Assembly: GCA_964348085.1 (NCBI GenBank)
Contig: CAYGBI010000064.1
Coordinates: 1-21,794, forward strand
From: VXYL01 sp964348085
Lineage (GTDB): Bacteria > Pseudomonadota > Gammaproteobacteria > Pseudomonadales > Azotimanducaceae
Direction of reading: 5' to 3'
Length of the DNA: 21,794 nucleotides
Shown piece by piece: positions 1 to 7,268 of this stretch. Numbering within the stretch: position 1 is the stretch's first letter; each line of letters begins with the position of its first letter. The notes under the pieces are model-generated. The model saw nothing but the letters and a program-made list of their open reading frames with translations, did not search any database and had not been told where the DNA came from. The translations under genes and the position numbers were made by a program.

Positions 1-411
1 CATACCCCCGTTGGCCCCCCGTATGGGTCAAATACGATATTGATGGCCTGTTCAATCGTCAAGACAGCCTGAATTTCCAGAGCCAGCGCCACGAAAGCCG
101 TCGCCTACTGCGCCGCCTTTCGCCTCAGCCCAAGCCACCCTGCGCCGCCCCAGCCGAAATCACCTGTCGCATCCCCCGGCACCGTCAACCGCTCCGAACG
201 GTAGGACCCCGTCACCGGATCCCCCCAACCAGGGACAGATCGTTGTCGCCTCGACCCCAGCCCACCCGCCGTCCAGCGTCAGTCTCTCGCTCAGGCGGCG
301 CGCCCCACAAGCCCGAACTGCGCATGATCCGCCTCCTGCTCGACAGGGTGCGGACGATGCGGAGACGCGACTGACCCTTTTCAAAAAGCGAACGCCCTGC
401 GGCCCTGCCTA
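1..411. other. Upstream non-coding stretch, no convincing gene
   Basis: I find no gene here that I can support. One forward frame is open from the window edge to a TGA at 372-374, but its third-position composition does not stand out. The stretch also carries, in antisense, a repeat that recurs in non-coding DNA elsewhere in the window (82-140). No Rrf2/IscR-type regulator gene is visible, although one often precedes suf operons. If the operon is regulated by such a protein, its gene lies outside the window. Confidence 0.5.
82..140 (-). repeat. 59-bp dispersed repeat, copy A
   Basis: Read on the minus strand, this 59-base block matches copy C (20814-20872) at 51 of 59 positions without gaps. 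It is also recognisably related to copy B (15467-15525), which has small indels. Bases 19-24 and 44-49 of the unit form a stem, CGAAAG with CTTTCG here. In copy C both sides change together to CAAAAG and CTTTTG, keeping the pairing. The element is therefore probably a REP-like palindromic repeat. The core also reads in one frame as AKGGAVGDGF, which I treat as incidental. Confidence 0.7.
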
Positions 412-436
412 ATAACCAAGTAATTTGGTCAACTAT
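412..436 (+). promoter_or_regulatory. Putative IscR type 1 binding site upstream of suf operon
   Basis: The 25 bases read ATAACCAAGT then AATTTGGTCAACTAT. Compared by eye with the E. coli IscR type 1 consensus (ATASYYGACT then RWWWYAGTCRRSTAT), 21 of 25 positions agree. This includes both outer ATA/TAT ends and the whole right half GTC-AA-C-TAT; the mismatches are at positions 4, 7, 9 and 16. The site lies 41 bp before the sufB ATG. Type 1 sites are bound by [2Fe-2S]-IscR, which usually represses. Site identity is inference from sequence similarity; no clear -35/-10 pair could be assigned around it. Confidence 0.6.
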
Positions 437-477
437 TTGCTACAGTCCGGTTCTCCCGCTCCGACACGGCATTGGCG

Positions 478-1956
478 ATGGCAGAATCCACCACGGAACT
501 GGACCCCCTGCTGAACCGCGAGTACGCGGCTGGCTTCGTCACTGCGATCGAGTCCGAGACGTTGCCGCCGGGTTTGGACGAGACCGTGGTGCGCGCCATC
601 TCCCGCAAGAACGAGGAGCCGAGCTGGCTGACCGAGTGGCGTTTGGATGCGTTGCGGCGGTGGCGGCGCATGCGCCATCCCCGGTGGGCGCATGTTCAGT
701 TCCCGGACATCGACTTCCAAGCGATTTCCTACTATTCGGCGCCCAAGGGCGAACGGCCGAAGTCCCTCGACGACGTGGATCCGGAACTGCTCAGAACGTA
801 CGAGAAGCTCGGTATCCCGCTGCACGAACGTGCCAAGCTCGCCGGCGTCGAAGGTGCGGATGCGACGACGGGACCGCCGTCGGTGGCCGTCGATGCGGTG
901 TTCGACAGCGTGTCCATCGCCACCACCTTCAAAGACAAGCTCACCGAGGCGGGGGTGGTGTTTTGTTCCATGACCGAAGCGGTGCGCGAACATCCAGAAC
1001 TCGTGCGCAAGTACTTAGGCACCGTGGTGCCCAAGCCGGACAACTTCTACGCCGCGCTCAACTCCGCGGTATTCAGTGACGGGTCGTTCGTCTACGTCCC
1101 CAAGCACACCCGCTGCCCGATGGAGCTCTCCACCTACTTCCGCATCAACGCGGAGAACACCGGGCAGTTCGAGCGCACGCTCATCGTCGCCGACGAGGGC
1201 AGCTACGTGAGTTATCTGGAGGGCTGCACCGCGCCGATGCGCGACGACAATCAGCTACACGCGGCGGTGGTGGAGCTAGTCGCCTTGGCGGACGCCGAGA
1301 TCAAGTACTCCACCGTGCAGAACTGGTATCCCGGCGATGAACAAGGCCGCGGCGGCATCTACAATTTCGTCACCAAGCGGGGCGCCTGCTTGGGGGCGCG
1401 CTCGAAGATCAGTTGGACCCAAGTAGAGACGGGGTCGGCCATCACTTGGAAGTACCCGAGCGTCGTCTTGCGCGGCGAGGACTCGGTCGGCGAGTTCCAC
1501 TCGGTGGCGCTCACCCGCAACTTTCAACAGGCGGACACGGGCACCAAGATGATTCACATCGGCCCGGGCACGAAGAGCACCATCGTCGCCAAGGGCATCA
1601 GCGCCGGCCGCAGCCAGAACAGCTACCGAGGTTTGGTGCGCATGAACCCCGGCGCCGTCGGCGCGCGCAACCACACGCAGTGCGACTCCCTGTTGATTGG
1701 CGATGCCTGCGGCGCGCATACCTTCCCGCACATCGAATCCAAGCTGCCCTCGGCGGTCGTCGAACACGAGGCGACCACGTCGAAAGTCAGCGACGATCAG
1801 CTCTTCCTCTGCCAACAGCGGGGCATCGAGCCGGAGAAGGCGGTGGCGATGATCGTCAACGGCTTCTGCAAGGACGTGTTCCGAACGTTGCCGATGGAGT
1901 TCGCCGTCGAGGCGGCGAAACTCTTGGAGGTGAGCCTCGAAGGGGCGGTCGGATGA
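478..1956 (+). CDS. sufB: Fe-S cluster assembly scaffold protein SufB
   Basis: SufB is the cluster-building subunit of the cytosolic SufBC2D scaffold. The 492-residue product has the family's usual length. Its C-terminal beta-helix core contains the conserved RNHTQCDSLLIG segment with Cys402, matching the essential E. coli Cys405 motif, and the VVEHEATTSK segment at 427-436, matching the essential glutamate region. The QLFLCQQRGI stretch near 441-450 is also typical. I chose ATG at 478; an in-frame TTG at 472 would add two residues, and neither has a clear Shine-Dalgarno sequence. The stop overlaps the sufC start as ATGA, implying translational coupling. This is the first gene of the operon, behind the putative IscR site. 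Confidence 0.97.
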   Translation: MAESTTELDPLLNREYAAGFVTAIESETLPPGLDETVVRAISRKNEEPSWLTEWRLDALRRWRRMRHPRWAHVQFPDIDFQAISYYSAPKGERPKSLDDVDPELLRTYEKLGIPLHERAKLAGVEGADATTGPPSVAVDAVFDSVSIATTFKDKLTEAGVVFCSMTEAVREHPELVRKYLGTVVPKPDNFYAALNSAVFSDGSFVYVPKHTRCPMELSTYFRINAENTGQFERTLIVADEGSYVSYLEGCTAPMRDDNQLHAAVVELVALADAEIKYSTVQNWYPGDEQGRGGIYNFVTKRGACLGARSKISWTQVETGSAITWKYPSVVLRGEDSVGEFHSVALTRNFQQADTGTKMIHIGPGTKSTIVAKGISAGRSQNSYRGLVRMNPGAVGARNHTQCDSLLIGDACGAHTFPHIESKLPSAVVEHEATTSKVSDDQLFLCQQRGIEPEKAVAMIVNGFCKDVFRTLPMEFAVEAAKLLEVSLEGAVG

Positions 1957-2699
1957 GCCTGCTGCGGGCGGAAGACGTACACGTCAGCGTCGACGAAGAG
2001 CCCATTCTCAAGGGCCTCTCCTTGGACGTGGCGGCGGGCGAGGTACATGCGTTGATGGGGCCGAACGGCTCCGGCAAGAGCACCTTCGCCAACGTGCTCG
2101 CCGGCCGTCCGGGCTATCAAGTCACTGCCGGCTCGATCACCTTGGCGGACCAAGACTTGGCGGATTGCTCGCCGGAAGAGCGCGCCGGATTGGGCCTCTT
2201 TCTCGCCTTTCAGTACCCCATCGAGATCCCCGGCGTCAGCAATATGGAGTTCCTGAAGGCCGCGCTCGACGCGCAGGCCAAGAGCGCCGGCTCGCCGCCG
2301 CCGTCGGCCACCGAGTTCGTAAAGCGCGCCCGCGCCGCCGCTAGGCGTCTCGGCCTCAACGTCGACTTCTTGAAGCGGGGCGTAAACGAGGGATTTTCCG
2401 GCGGCGAAAAGAAGCGCAATGAGATTCTGCAAATGTTGCTGCTCGAACCGCGGCTCGCCGTGCTCGACGAAACCGACTCCGGCCTCGACATCGACGCCCT
2501 GCAGGTGGTCGCCGAAGGCATAAACGCCTTCAGGGACGCGAGCAACGCCGTGCTCTTGGTCACCCACTACCAGCGCCTCCTAGACCACGTCGTGCCGGAT
2601 CACGTACATGTGCTCGCAAACGGCAGGATCGTGCGCTCGGGAGATCGATCCCTCGCCTTGGCGCTCGAAGAGAAGGGATATGGCTGGCTCGACGATTGA
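1953..2699 (+). CDS. sufC: Fe-S cluster assembly ATPase SufC
   Basis: SufC is the ABC-type ATPase that drives conformational change in the SufBC2D complex. The 248-residue protein has all nucleotide-binding motifs in order: Walker A GPNGSGKST at 36-44, Q-loop FQYP with Gln87, signature FSGGEKKR at 148-155, Walker B LAVLDETDSGLD at 168-179, and the switch histidine in THYQR (His205). The FSGGEKKRNE and ETDSGLD wording is characteristic of SufC rather than transport ABC proteins. The start overlaps the sufB stop by 4 bp. The last 20 bases overlap the start of sufD. No transmembrane segments are seen, as expected. Confidence 0.98.
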   Translation: MSLLRAEDVHVSVDEEPILKGLSLDVAAGEVHALMGPNGSGKSTFANVLAGRPGYQVTAGSITLADQDLADCSPEERAGLGLFLAFQYPIEIPGVSNMEFLKAALDAQAKSAGSPPPSATEFVKRARAAARRLGLNVDFLKRGVNEGFSGGEKKRNEILQMLLLEPRLAVLDETDSGLDIDALQVVAEGINAFRDASNAVLLVTHYQRLLDHVVPDHVHVLANGRIVRSGDRSLALALEEKGYGWLDD

Positions 2700-3810
2700 A
2701 GCGAGGCTGACCGAACGCCTGCTCGCCGGCGAGCCGCCGCGTTACGCGCCGTGGTTCGACCGCGCACCCTGCTTGGCGGCGATCGAGCGCAATGGTTTGC
2801 CGGCGCCACGCTCCGAGTCTTGGCGCCACACCAACGTTCGCCGCTGGTACGAAACCGTACTGGCCAACGGCGATTCGTCCGAGGCCGGCGAAATACGAAT
2901 AACGGCGCCGCCGGGCGTCGAGGTGAAGACGTTCTCGGAACTCGGGGCCGACGAACTCGCCCTGCCCTTCCTCGGCGAGGATTTCGACTGGAGCAGTGCG
3001 CCGCTCGCCGCCGTCAACGGCCTCCTGCTCGGCGCCGGCGTCATCATCCGCGCCCGCGGGCAACACCCCGAGCCCGTGCGCATCGAGTCGCTCGGCGCCG
3101 CCTTCCAGCAAGTGCTGCTCGTGGTAGAACCGAACGCGACCCTCACGGTGATCGAAGAACCGGCGCCGTTCACCTACCGTTTGGTCGAGGGAGTCGTCGG
3201 CCGAGGCGCGCGACTCGACCACTGGCGTCGGCAAGCCGTCGCGCCGAGTCGCGAGTGCAGCCTAGTTCGCGTGCGACTGGCGGCCGACGCCCGCTACACG
3301 CTGGCGCAGGGATCGAGAGGCGCCGATCTGCGCCGCAACGACATTCGGATCACGCTCGCCGGCGAAGGCGCCGAAGCCTCCATCCACGGCGCTTGGCGGG
3401 TCGGCGGGCGCAGTCATTTGGATAATCAAGTGACCGTGAGCCATGCCGTGGGCGGCGGCTTCAGCCGCCAAATCTACCGTGGCGTCGCCGCCGGTCGAGC
3501 GCACGCCATCTTGAATGGCCGCATCCACATCGCGCCGGGCGCCGACCGGACGGACGCGAGCTTGACCGCCAAGAACCTGCTCGCGAGCGACGAGGCTCAA
3601 GTGTTCGCCAAGCCGGAACTCGAGATCCACGCGAGCGACGTGAAGTGCGGCCACGGCGCCACCGTGGGCACCTTGGACGATTTGGCCATCCACTACCTGC
3701 GCTCCCGCGGCATCGCCCACGACGACGCCCGCGAGCTCTTGCTGCGCGGCTTTCTGCGCGAAGCGATCACGGACACCGATGGCGCAAGAGCCTTGGGGCT
3801 GGTGCCGTGA
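2680..3810 (+). CDS. sufD: Fe-S cluster assembly protein SufD
   Basis: SufD is the SufB paralogue that completes the SufBC2D scaffold and is linked to iron entry in E. coli. The 376-residue product shows the N-terminal ESWRHTNVRRW segment at 46-56. Near the C-terminus it has the family hallmark LEIHASDVKCGHGATVG (314-330), including the histidine equivalent to the one at the SufB-SufD interface. The middle (about 140-330) is the repetitive beta-helix region. The start ATG lies inside the sufC end (20-bp overlap) and is preceded by an AGAAGGGA Shine-Dalgarno sequence. Its stop overlaps the sufS start as GTGA. Sequence divergence is higher than in sufB, which is normal for this gene. Confidence 0.95.
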   Translation: MAGSTIEARLTERLLAGEPPRYAPWFDRAPCLAAIERNGLPAPRSESWRHTNVRRWYETVLANGDSSEAGEIRITAPPGVEVKTFSELGADELALPFLGEDFDWSSAPLAAVNGLLLGAGVIIRARGQHPEPVRIESLGAAFQQVLLVVEPNATLTVIEEPAPFTYRLVEGVVGRGARLDHWRRQAVAPSRECSLVRVRLAADARYTLAQGSRGADLRRNDIRITLAGEGAEASIHGAWRVGGRSHLDNQVTVSHAVGGGFSRQIYRGVAAGRAHAILNGRIHIAPGADRTDASLTAKNLLASDEAQVFAKPELEIHASDVKCGHGATVGTLDDLAIHYLRSRGIAHDDARELLLRGFLREAITDTDGARALGLVP

Positions 3811-5003
3811 TTTCCTGCCGCGCGGACTTTCCGCTGCTTGGCAAGCGTAGCGATGTCGTCTACCTCGACAACGCCGCGACGACGCAGAAACCGGCTCGGG
3901 TGCTCAACGCGCTGCGCGACTACTACGAGACCGCCAACGCCAACGTGCATCGCGCCGCGCACCGGCTCTCGGACGACGCCACGCGCGCCTTCGAGGCGGC
4001 GCGGGAAACCGTCGCCCGGCGGATACACGCAGGTTCGCCGGACGAGTTGGTCTGGACCCGTGGCGCCACCGAGGCCATCAATTTGGTCGCCGCTTCCTAC
4101 GCGCCGTTGGTACTCGGGGAAGGCGACAATGTGCTCATCACGCAAATGGAGCATCACTCCAATATCGTGCCTTGGCAGCTCGTCTGTTCGCGCACTGGCG
4201 CCACGTTGCGCGCCGTTGGCGTGCTGGCGAACGGCGAACTGGATATGGCGGATTTCGACGCCAAGCTGGACGAACGCACCAAGATCGTCGCCGTAGGCCA
4301 TGTCTCTAACGCGCTCGGCACGGTCAACGACTTGGCGACCTTGATCCCGAAGGCGAAAGCCGCCGGCGCCGCCGTGCTGATCGACGGCGCACAGGCGGTC
4401 GCCCACTACGCGGTCGATGTGCAAGCGCTCGGCTGCGACTTCTACGCCTTCTCCGGCCACAAAATGTACGCACCCACGGGCATCGGCGCCCTGTACGGAC
4501 GGCGAGCGCTCCTCGACGCCATGCCGCCGTGGCAAAGCGGCGGCGAGATGATCGAGCGAGTACGTATCGAAGCCACCACCTACGCGCGCACGCCATTGAA
4601 GTTCGAGGCGGGCACGCCGCATATCGCCGGCGCCATCGGCCTCGCCGCGGCGGTGGACTATCTGGACGCCCTAGACTTGAAAGACGTGCAAGCGCACGAA
4701 GACGACCTGTTGCGCTACGCGACCTCGCGTTTGAGCGAAATCGAGGGCCTCAAGGTAGTCGGCACGGCGGCGCGGAAAGGGCCGGTGTTGTCGTTTCTGC
4801 TCGACGGTGCGCATCCGCACGATGTCGGCACCCTACTCGACCAACAGGGCGTGGCCGTACGCACCGGCCACCACTGCGCGATGCCGTTGATGGACGCGCT
4901 GAAGCTGCCGGGCACGGTGCGGGCGTCCTTCGGACTGTATAATTCCCGACGCGACGTGGACGCCCTAGTCGCCGCGGTGAACAAGGCGCGGGCAATGCTG
5001 TAG
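3807..5003 (+). CDS. sufS: Cysteine desulfurase SufS
   Basis: SufS is a PLP-dependent enzyme that converts L-cysteine to L-alanine and leaves a persulfide for transfer to SufE. The GTG start overlaps the sufD stop, giving 398 residues, close to the usual 400-410. Visible motifs are YLDNAATTQKP near 19-29, the PLP-pyridine aspartate in LIDGAQ (Asp193), the Schiff-base lysine in FSGHKMYAPTG (Lys219), and the persulfide cysteine in RTGHHCAMP (Cys357). The short active-site loop and RTGHHCAMP wording identify a group II (SufS/CsdA) desulfurase rather than IscS. Upstream in-frame codons exist, but they fall inside sufD and lack this family's sequence. Confidence 0.97.
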   Translation: MISCRADFPLLGKRSDVVYLDNAATTQKPARVLNALRDYYETANANVHRAAHRLSDDATRAFEAARETVARRIHAGSPDELVWTRGATEAINLVAASYAPLVLGEGDNVLITQMEHHSNIVPWQLVCSRTGATLRAVGVLANGELDMADFDAKLDERTKIVAVGHVSNALGTVNDLATLIPKAKAAGAAVLIDGAQAVAHYAVDVQALGCDFYAFSGHKMYAPTGIGALYGRRALLDAMPPWQSGGEMIERVRIEATTYARTPLKFEAGTPHIAGAIGLAAAVDYLDALDLKDVQAHEDDLLRYATSRLSEIEGLKVVGTAARKGPVLSFLLDGAHPHDVGTLLDQQGVAVRTGHHCAMPLMDALKLPGTVRASFGLYNSRRDVDALVAAVNKARAML

Positions 5004-5023
5004 GCGAGCTTGAGGACGGAGCG

Positions 5024-5401
5024 ATGTCAGCACAGGTATACGACCCCACCAACGACGCCGGCGCGAACGCGATCTCCATGACGGCGGCGGCACAGGCGCA
5101 TGTGCGCCGGCAGCTTGTCAAGGAGGGTGCGGATGCGCTGCTGCTCGGCATCACCGAGAGCGGCTGCAACGGCTACATGTACTCGCTCTCCTTCGTCGCA
5201 GCGAACTCGGTCGGCACCCGACACTTCGACTTCGACGGCGTCACGGTGTTCGTCGAGGACCAAAACTGGCCTTTGGTGCGTGGCACGCAGATCGACTATG
5301 TGCGCGAAGGACTGAACGCCGCGCTCACATTCAAGAATCCCAACGCCACCGGCGAGTGCGGCTGCGGCGAGAGTTTCTCCGTTGGGGAAAGTGCGCACTA
5401 G
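5024..5401 (+). CDS. A-type Fe-S carrier (IscA/SufA/HesB family)
   Basis: A-type carriers accept Fe-S clusters from the scaffold and pass them to apo-targets. The 125-residue product carries the three invariant cysteines, ESGCNGYMY (Cys48) and ECGCGESF (Cys112 and Cys114). The GITESGCNGYMYSL wording is the variant common in suf operons with this gene order. The ATG follows a GAGGACGGAG ribosome-binding region 20 bp after sufS. Whether to call it sufA or an iscA paralogue cannot be decided from the sequence alone. A perfect 8-bp inverted repeat begins at its stop codon. Confidence 0.93.
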   Translation: MSAQVYDPTNDAGANAISMTAAAQAHVRRQLVKEGADALLLGITESGCNGYMYSLSFVAANSVGTRHFDFDGVTVFVEDQNWPLVRGTQIDYVREGLNAALTFKNPNATGECGCGESFSVGESAH

Positions 5402-5420
5402 CCGGCGTCGAGGCCGGCTA
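5399..5420 (+). other. Intercistronic hairpin between carrier gene and sufT
   Basis: TAGCCGGC and GCCGGCTA form a perfect 8-bp stem around the 6-base loop GTCGAG. The stem starts with the carrier gene's TAG stop codon. No run of T follows, so it is not a standard Rho-independent terminator. A partial attenuator, an RNA-processing site or an mRNA-stability element within the operon would fit. This role is inference. Confidence 0.5.
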
Positions 5421-5460
5421 TAGAGCAAGCGGATAGAGCGGGACGGAGGCGGGACGGAGA

Positions 5461-5985
5461 ATGAAACGCCAAGTCATCCCCTTGGCGCGCGCGGTGGACG
5501 CGCGACTGGTCCCCACCGGCGCGCCGCTCGCCATTCCGGCCGGCGCCTTCGTCACCTTGACGCAAGACTTGGGCGGGGCGTACACCGTGATACACAACGG
5601 CAATATGGCGCGCATCGAGGGCGAAGACGCCGACGCCCTAGGTTTCGAACCGTCGCGGTTGACGTTTGCGCCGCCCGCCGACGGCAGCGTTTCTCAAGAG
5701 CAGGTTTGGCAAGCGTTGCGCACCGTCCACGACCCGGAAATTCCCGTCAACATCGTGGATCTCGGGCTGGTCTACGACTGCGACGTCAACGCCGGCGAGG
5801 TGTTGATCGACATGACTTTGACGGCGCCCGGTTGTGGCATGGGGCCGGTATTGGTGGCGGATGTGGAACGGCGTGTCGCCAGCGTGCCGTTCGTTACCAC
5901 AGTTCACGTCAATCTGGTTTTCGACCCGCCGTGGCAACGGTCGATGATGACCGAGGAGGCGCAACTCGAGCTCGGTCTTTATTGA
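5461..5985 (+). CDS. sufT: Putative Fe-S cluster assembly protein SufT
   Basis: SufT is a maturation factor with a MIP18/DUF59 domain found in many suf operons. The 174-residue product has a SufT-specific N-terminal region (about 1-75). The MIP18 domain follows, with the DPEIPVNIVDLGLVYD segment (91-106) and the TAPGCGMGP segment carrying Cys125. A purine-rich GGAGGCGGGACGGAGA run precedes the ATG, so the start is well supported despite the 59-bp gap after the carrier gene. The stop overlaps the sufE start by one base (TGATG). Position in the operon and length both fit SufT; the exact biochemical role of the family is not fully settled. Confidence 0.93.
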   Translation: MKRQVIPLARAVDARLVPTGAPLAIPAGAFVTLTQDLGGAYTVIHNGNMARIEGEDADALGFEPSRLTFAPPADGSVSQEQVWQALRTVHDPEIPVNIVDLGLVYDCDVNAGEVLIDMTLTAPGCGMGPVLVADVERRVASVPFVTTVHVNLVFDPPWQRSMMTEEAQLELGLY

Positions 5986-6410
5986 TGACCGAGACCTTGG
6001 ACGACGTCCGCGACACCTTCGCCTTCTTCGATACTTGGGAAGACCGCTACCGCTACATCATCGACTTGGGCAAGGCACTCCGGCACCTGCCCCTTGAACA
6101 CAAGGTCGAAGCGAACTTGCTGCGAGGCTGCCAAAGCCAAGTCTGGCTGGTGCCGAGTTACGACGCCGACGCCGACCGTTTGCGGCTCGCCATCGACAGC
6201 GACGCGCACATCGTGCGCGGCCTGATCGCGATCGTGTTGGCCGCCTACGACGGCAAGTCGCCCGCCGCCGTCCTCGCCTTCGACATGGAGCGCCTCTTCG
6301 ATGAGCTCCAGCTCATCAATCATCTAAGCCCAACCCGGGGCAACGGGCTTCGGGCCATGGTCGGTCAGATACGCGCCATTGCCAGCGGTTACGCGAACTC
6401 CGGCCAGTAA
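5985..6410 (+). CDS. sufE: Cysteine desulfuration protein SufE
   Basis: SufE accepts the persulfide sulfur from SufS and delivers it to the SufB scaffold. The 141-residue product has the usual length. The acceptor cysteine lies in LLRGCQSQVWL (Cys49), and the early YRYIIDLGKALRHLP segment is typical. The ATG overlaps the sufT stop by one base. As the last gene of the operon it is followed by 206 bp without a strong terminator; only a weak 6-bp repeat, GTTTGA with TCAAAC (6417-6441), is visible. Confidence 0.96.
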   Translation: MTETLDDVRDTFAFFDTWEDRYRYIIDLGKALRHLPLEHKVEANLLRGCQSQVWLVPSYDADADRLRLAIDSDAHIVRGLIAIVLAAYDGKSPAAVLAFDMERLFDELQLINHLSPTRGNGLRAMVGQIRAIASGYANSGQ

Positions 6411-6580
6411 CACTCTGTTTGAAATAGGGGTGGACTCAAACGCACCTTTGCGATAGTCTTGAAATCAAGGGAGGGAGACCGGGTAGCGAAGTCGCGCCAT
6501 ACCAATCAATACTTCACGGTGCGCGTGAACACTTGGTCGCCTATGTCGTTCTTGGACGTGATCGCCAAGGAGGGTGTGTT

Positions 6581-6606
6581 ATGTGCGTCGTGTTATGAGT
6601 ATATGA
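6581..6606 (+). other. Two coupled mini-ORFs (possible leader peptide)
   Basis: An AGGAGGG Shine-Dalgarno (6568-6574) sits six bases before ATG 6581, which opens a five-codon frame MCVVL ending in TGA. That stop overlaps a second start as ATGA, and the second frame, MSI, stops at 6604-6606. This is immediately before the GGAGG (6607-6611) of the small gene starting at 6617. The arrangement resembles a leader peptide that could couple or gate downstream translation. The reading is inference; such short frames can arise by chance, but the strong, well-spaced ribosome-binding site argues for translation. Confidence 0.4.
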
Positions 6607-6616
6607 GGAGGAAACA

Positions 6617-6805
6617 TTGAGCCGCGCTCAAAAGAAACTACCCCAAAACAACATCGAGATGCGTAAAGTCATCGAGAAAGATCTCCAAGCTTTCCTAGCC
6701 AGCGGCAATAAGATCAAAGTCATTCCGATGGGGGTGAGCGGCCAGGACAAGATGGGGAGAAGCAAGAACATCGTGATCTCCCGCAAACGGCAAGCCACCC
6801 TGTAG
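6617..6805 (+). CDS. Small basic protein of unknown function
   Basis: This 62-residue protein is rich in Lys and Arg and has no membrane segment or signal peptide. The TTG start is supported by a strong GGAGG five bases upstream, and an in-frame stop at 6596 excludes a longer form. The N-terminal half looks helical (IEMRKVIEKDLQAFLASG). It is followed by KIKVIPMGVSG and a basic tail. I do not recognise the family with confidence; a nucleic-acid-binding or regulatory role would fit the charge but is inference. Its codon use is richer in A and in AAA/CAA/CTA codons than the neighbours, which may indicate a separate origin. It is followed by a long hairpin. Confidence 0.7.
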   Translation: MSRAQKKLPQNNIEMRKVIEKDLQAFLASGNKIKVIPMGVSGQDKMGRSKNIVISRKRQATL

Positions 6806-6821
6806 CGACCTCGCGGCTTGT

Positions 6822-6861
6822 GCCGGCAGGCGAACGCTTAGCGACGCGTTCGCCTGCTGGC
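6822..6861 (+). terminator. Long hairpin downstream of the small gene
   Basis: Bases 6822-6837 pair with 6846-6861 over 16 positions with one G-T wobble. The inner 12 bp, GCAGGCGAACGC with GCGTTCGCCTGC, are perfect, and the loop is TTAGCGAC. It starts 17 bases after the stop of the small gene, so transcription termination or 3'-end protection is likely. No T-tract follows, so it is not a textbook intrinsic terminator. The ten bases GAACGCTTAG at the top of the left arm recur at 6885-6894. Confidence 0.55.
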
Positions 6862-6899
6862 CGACCCAAGGCAACAACGCTTGGAACGCTTAGATCGAG

Positions 6900-7268
6900 G
6901 CGAAGCAGAGCCATAGGGGGCTCGATGTCTCAATCGAAGTTTCGCCACACTGCCCGAGAGCGCGTTGGAGCGAAGCATCCGCCCTGATTGAAGGCGAAAC
7001 AGGGCCGCAAGCGGCTTGCCGCCTTGGTCGAAGTCTCGCCAGACCGCCTGAGAGCGTTGGGGCGAAGCATCCGCCCTGATTGAAGACGAACCAGGGTCGT
7101 AGGCGGCTCGCCGCCCTAATCGAGGTCTCGGCAGATCGCCTGAGAGCGTGTTGGGGCGAAGCACCCACCCTGATTGAAGGCGAAGCAGGGACACTGGCGG
7201 CTCGCCGCCTTAATCGAAGTCTCGGCAGACCGCGGGAGAGCGTGTTGGCGTGAGGCGCCGGCTCTTGG
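6900..7268. repeat. Tandem array of about four 92-94 bp units
   Basis: Units start at 6900, 6994, 7086 and 7180, with spacings of 94, 92 and 94 bases; the last unit decays towards 7268. Shared blocks per unit are GCGAAgCAGGG at the start, a TCGAAGTCTCG block, an AGAGCGtgTTGG block, and GCGAAGCAtCCgCCCTGATT near the end. Units 3 and 4 contain GGCGGCTCGCCGCC, a small hairpin, and unit 2 a close variant. The array fills the space between the convergent small gene and the glycosyltransferase. It supplies the latter's last codons and stop. The units are long and diverged without spacers, so this is not a CRISPR. Confidence 0.85.

Noticed and set aside
3..374. A forward frame open from the window edge to TGA 372-374 (possible 3' end of an upstream gene)
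   Set aside because: Codon third positions are not enriched for G/C, the later residues are mostly R/P/S typical of shadow frames, and the antisense 59-bp repeat lies within it.
6417..6441. GTTTGA/TCAAAC repeat as terminator of the suf operon
   Set aside because: Only a 6-bp AT-rich stem with a 13-base loop and no T-tract.
6900..7268. Regular repeats of about 93 bp considered as a CRISPR array
   Set aside because: The whole unit is repeated and diverged, without short identical repeats separated by unique spacers, and no cas genes are nearby.
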